From assembly GCA_000830175.1 (NCBI GenBank), contig JQIS01000031.1, forward strand, positions 47,589 through 111,588: a DNA stretch of 64,000 bases, in the 5' to 3' direction. The translations under genes were made by a program, and so were the position numbers. Positions 62,064 through 64,000 of this stretch are shown here, piece by piece. Under the pieces are notes generated by a model that worked only from the letters and a program-made list of their open reading frames with translations, made no database searches and had not been told where the DNA came from. Within the stretch, counting starts at the first letter, position 1, and each line of letters begins with the position of its first letter. The DNA is from Sulfurovum sp. FS08-3. Lineage in GTDB: Bacteria > Campylobacterota > Campylobacteria > Campylobacterales > Sulfurovaceae.

Positions 62064-62370
62064 CCCTTTTGTGCGTTAATTGCGTGATGGATTGACTATC
62101 GACGCTTTTGGTTATGCGGTAGATATAGATAATGAGTGCCAAAAAAATAGCCGCTTCGGCTGCTATAACGGCTATCATCAATAGACTTACCACACCTCCA
62201 TCCATCTCGCCGTGCATTCTTGAAAAGGTTGCCAAGATGAGATTGACACTGCTAAGCATGAGTTCAATGGATAGATAGACGACAAAAAGATTACGTCTTA
62301 GCATCAAGCCAATAAGTCCAATCGCAAACATCATAACCGCTACAAAGAGAAATTTATCAGGACTCAACAT
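62053..62370 (-). CDS. nuoK: NADH-quinone oxidoreductase subunit K
   Basis: 105 residues from ATG 62370 (MLSPDKFLFVAVMMFAIGL), three helices, with the two membrane Glu of NuoK in YLSIELMLSSVNL and AVIAAEAAIFLALI. Overlaps the nuoJ end by 14 bp and the nuoL start. Confidence 0.95.
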   Translation of the reverse strand: MLSPDKFLFVAVMMFAIGLIGLMLRRNLFVVYLSIELMLSSVNLILATFSRMHGEMDGGVVSLLMIAVIAAEAAIFLALIIYIYRITKSVDSQSITQLTHKRDEA

Positions 62371-62863
62371 GCAATCTCCTGCGAGAGAGTACGATAGCTC
62401 CCACCATTGCCCCAAGAAGCAAAATAGAGACTATCTCAAAAGGGAGTACCCAGTGTGTAAACAGCACTTTACCCATCGTCTCAATCGTCCCAAAATGTTG
62501 AGCAATAGGAGCAAATGCAAACGGGGCTTTGGCAATGGCATAGAGAAGCAATCCCGCAATAGGAGCGATAATGAGCGTCGTAAAGAGTATATTTTTGCGA
62601 GTAATGTTTTGTTTGGGTTGGTTTTCCTCTTTGAGATTGATGGAGAGTATAATCATAATCGAAAGCACCACCACAGCCCCTACGCCTACAAGTATTTGAG
62701 CCAAAAATAAAAAACTATGATGCAACAAAGCAAACATACCCGCCATAGCTATCATAACCATCAAAAAACCTATGGCACTATAGAGACTCTCTTTGCTAAA
62801 GACTATCATTATCGCACCGCTTAGCAAAAAAAATGCCAATATAAAAAAAATAATACTCTCCAT
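62357..62863 (-). CDS. nuoJ: NADH-quinone oxidoreductase subunit J
   Basis: 168 residues, five helices, with GFLMVMIAMAGMFALLHHSFLFLAQ-type conserved core and VVVLSIMIIL. First gene of this nuoJKLMN unit: the 120 bp upstream are non-coding and the next gene is ogt, so nuoA-I must lie elsewhere. Confidence 0.94.
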   Translation of the reverse strand: MESIIFFILAFFLLSGAIMIVFSKESLYSAIGFLMVMIAMAGMFALLHHSFLFLAQILVGVGAVVVLSIMIILSINLKEENQPKQNITRKNILFTTLIIAPIAGLLLYAIAKAPFAFAPIAQHFGTIETMGKVLFTHWVLPFEIVSILLLGAMVGAIVLSRRRLHVES

Positions 62864-62983
62864 TGATAATAACCTCTGATTTGTTCAAATGGGAATATTA
62901 TAACATAACTAAGAGGATAATAAAATTACAAAAATTTCTTAATACCTAACATAAGAGAGCGATGAATCTCCTTAGTTTTGTCC

Positions 62984-63478
62984 TTATTGGTTTTGTTGCG
63001 ATAGATGGTATTGCTTTTCGAGTTCCAATAAAAACTCTTTTCGTTTTATCCCGCCACTGTATCCACCAATATTGCCGTTGGCGTTGATGACTCTGTGGCA
63101 TGGGATGATGATAACGATGGGATTTTTGGTATTTGCATTGGCTACGGCTCTGTAGCCTTTTGGGTTGCCTATAAGAGTGGCTTGTTGTTTGTAGGAGAGT
63201 GTTGTTGCGTATGGGATAGAGTGCAAAATATTCCAAGCCAATTGCCAAAAGTGCGTCCCTTGCGGTGCAAGTGGTAGAGTGAAGGATTTTCGTGAAGATG
63301 CGAAATATTCGCCTAGTTGCTTTGTTGTAACGCTTAAAATTTCATTTTCATTTTGAAAAATCTCTCCTTTTCTATCGTAAAACTCAAGCGAAACAAGTGC
63401 CTCGTTACTCGCCTTAGCCAACAAATCGCCCAGTGGGGTGGCGATAATTGTTTGATAGATGGCATGATTTGCATACAC
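62984..63478 (-). CDS. ogt: Methylated-DNA-protein-cysteine methyltransferase
   Basis: 164 residues: the acceptor Cys in IIPCHRVINANGNIGGYSGG, the SYKQQATLIGNPKGYRAVA helix-turn-helix and a short N-terminal domain. Repairs O6-methylguanine by suicide transfer. Starts near 63478 (ATG). Between nuoJ and a MoxR-type gene. Confidence 0.94.
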   Translation of the reverse strand: MYANHAIYQTIIATPLGDLLAKASNEALVSLEFYDRKGEIFQNENEILSVTTKQLGEYFASSRKSFTLPLAPQGTHFWQLAWNILHSIPYATTLSYKQQATLIGNPKGYRAVANANTKNPIVIIIPCHRVINANGNIGGYSGGIKRKEFLLELEKQYHLSQQNQ

Positions 63479-63517
63479 TTTGAGAGCCTTTTGTTTAAAT
63501 AACCAATGAGTAGAATG

Positions 63518-64000
63518 CTAGGGAATAGGTACAGCTTCCAAAATCTTTTTGATAATGAAATCGGTTGTAATATCTTCGGCTTGTGCTTCGTAGGTGAGGA
63601 TGATACGATGGCGTAGCACCTCTAGGGCGATATAAGCCACTTCGATGGGTGAAACGTACTCTTGATGTTTGAGATAGGCAACGGCTCGTGCGGCTTTGTA
63701 GAGATCAATCGTCGCACGAGGAGAAGCTCCAAATTCGATATAGTGGCTAATCTCTTCGAGATTATAAGCATGGGGGTGACGAGAGGCTTCGATAATATCG
63801 ACGATATAACGCTCTACCTCTTCGTCGATATGGATTTGCATAGCCTCATCTCTAAGCATCTCCAAATCTTTGGCAGAGGCGACTTGTTCGATAATTCCAA
63901 AGGTGTTGTTGGCTGCTCGTCTTGCAATCTCTAACTCTTGCTCTTTGGTGTTGTAGCCTACGACGACTTTCATCATAAATCTATCAAGTTGGGCTTCGGG
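63518..64000 (-). CDS. MoxR-family AAA ATPase, C-terminal part
   Basis: 161 visible residues of a protein whose start lies beyond the right edge. PEAQLDRFMMKVVVGYNTKEQE is the sensor 2-side segment of MoxR ATPases, and the lid domain has FGASPRATIDLYKAARAVAYLKH. MoxR proteins act as chaperones for metal or VWA-domain partners. The gene ends in VPIP and TAG at 63518. Internal ATGs at 63976 are not real starts. Confidence 0.88.
   Translation of the reverse strand, partial: PEAQLDRFMMKVVVGYNTKEQELEIARRAANNTFGIIEQVASAKDLEMLRDEAMQIHIDEEVERYIVDIIEASRHPHAYNLEEISHYIEFGASPRATIDLYKAARAVAYLKHQEYVSPIEVAYIALEVLRHRIILTYEAQAEDITTDFIIKKILEAVPIP

Overview
The window looks like chromosomal DNA of a Campylobacterota (Epsilonproteobacteria) bacterium, most like the free-living sulfur/hydrogen oxidisers (Sulfurovum, Sulfurimonas, Sulfuricurvum type). 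The reasons are the AT-rich sequence, promoters that are mostly a TATAAT box (often TGCTATAAT) with little -35, short operons with ATGA or TAATG overlaps, and the gene set: ATP-type PckA beside an oadB remnant, NikKLMQO nickel uptake, fabH-ymdB-tatBC-queA, Nuo membrane subunits, stand-alone RibA, TruD, and a NifV-linked accessory cluster. The genus cannot be fixed from this sequence. No rRNA, tRNA, CRISPR array or complete insertion sequence was seen.

Layout. 1-5.7 kb: partial leuC, a MerR-type regulator, a 1136-residue LplT/PlsC/acyl-ACP-synthetase fusion for lysophospholipid recycling, and YiaA. 5.7-8.9 kb: an accessory patch holding a perfect 124-bp palindrome that cuts off a C39-type peptidase gene, an outer-membrane barrel, two small exported proteins and intergenic repeats. 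8.9-12.3 kb: a nifV operon (nifV, GNAT-like, DUF683/CCE_0567, Cys-rich BFD-like, leucine-rich repeat protein) that suggests nitrogen fixation. 12.5-15.4 kb: a YheT hydrolase and an ABC importer of FecCD/BtuCD type with a gene fragment between its two genes. 15.4-17.8 kb: a probable defence islet (PD-(D/E)XK nuclease with winged helices, AAA15 ATPase, cut-off third ORF). 17.9-29.4 kb: argG, DUF429, truD, PAS protein, pckA with oadB remnant, and the moeA-glnD-glmS operon.

29.5-37.7 kb: nickel ECF-type importer nikKMLQO, a very large lipoprotein combining a papain-like protease with about 13 BspA-type repeats, and a decayed AAA_14/DUF4143 ATPase. 37.7-42.9 kb: ffh, a Cache sensor without an output domain, ribA-rsmG-PP0621, and a rhomboid protease with a C-terminal frameshift at a G6 tract. 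42.9-50.9 kb: an Rpn-type nuclease, a dead DUF4160/DUF2442 gene pair, fabH-ymdB-tatB-tatC-queA, a MATE exporter and a small secreted protein. 50.9-56.9 kb: panB-BON lipoprotein-ruvB-AI-2E permease on one strand, carbonic anhydrase-cysK-class IV aminotransferase-hypothetical on the other. 57-64 kb: a MITE-like element, a GreA-like fragment, an (AAATC)9 microsatellite, nuoJKLMN detached from the other nuo genes, ogt, and the end of a MoxR-type ATPase gene.

Two themes go beyond routine annotation. First, small non-coding repeats mark sites of gene loss: a 25-nt REP-like motif sits at both the broken C39 peptidase gene and the broken oadB, and a roughly 140-230-bp MITE-like family with CTGATGTTACGCACTTT ends has at least four copies. 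Second, two accessory clusters may be little-described systems: the C39/barrel/small-precursor cluster (Fap-like export) and the nuclease plus AAA15 ATPase islet. These functional readings are inference from sequence motifs and gene order.
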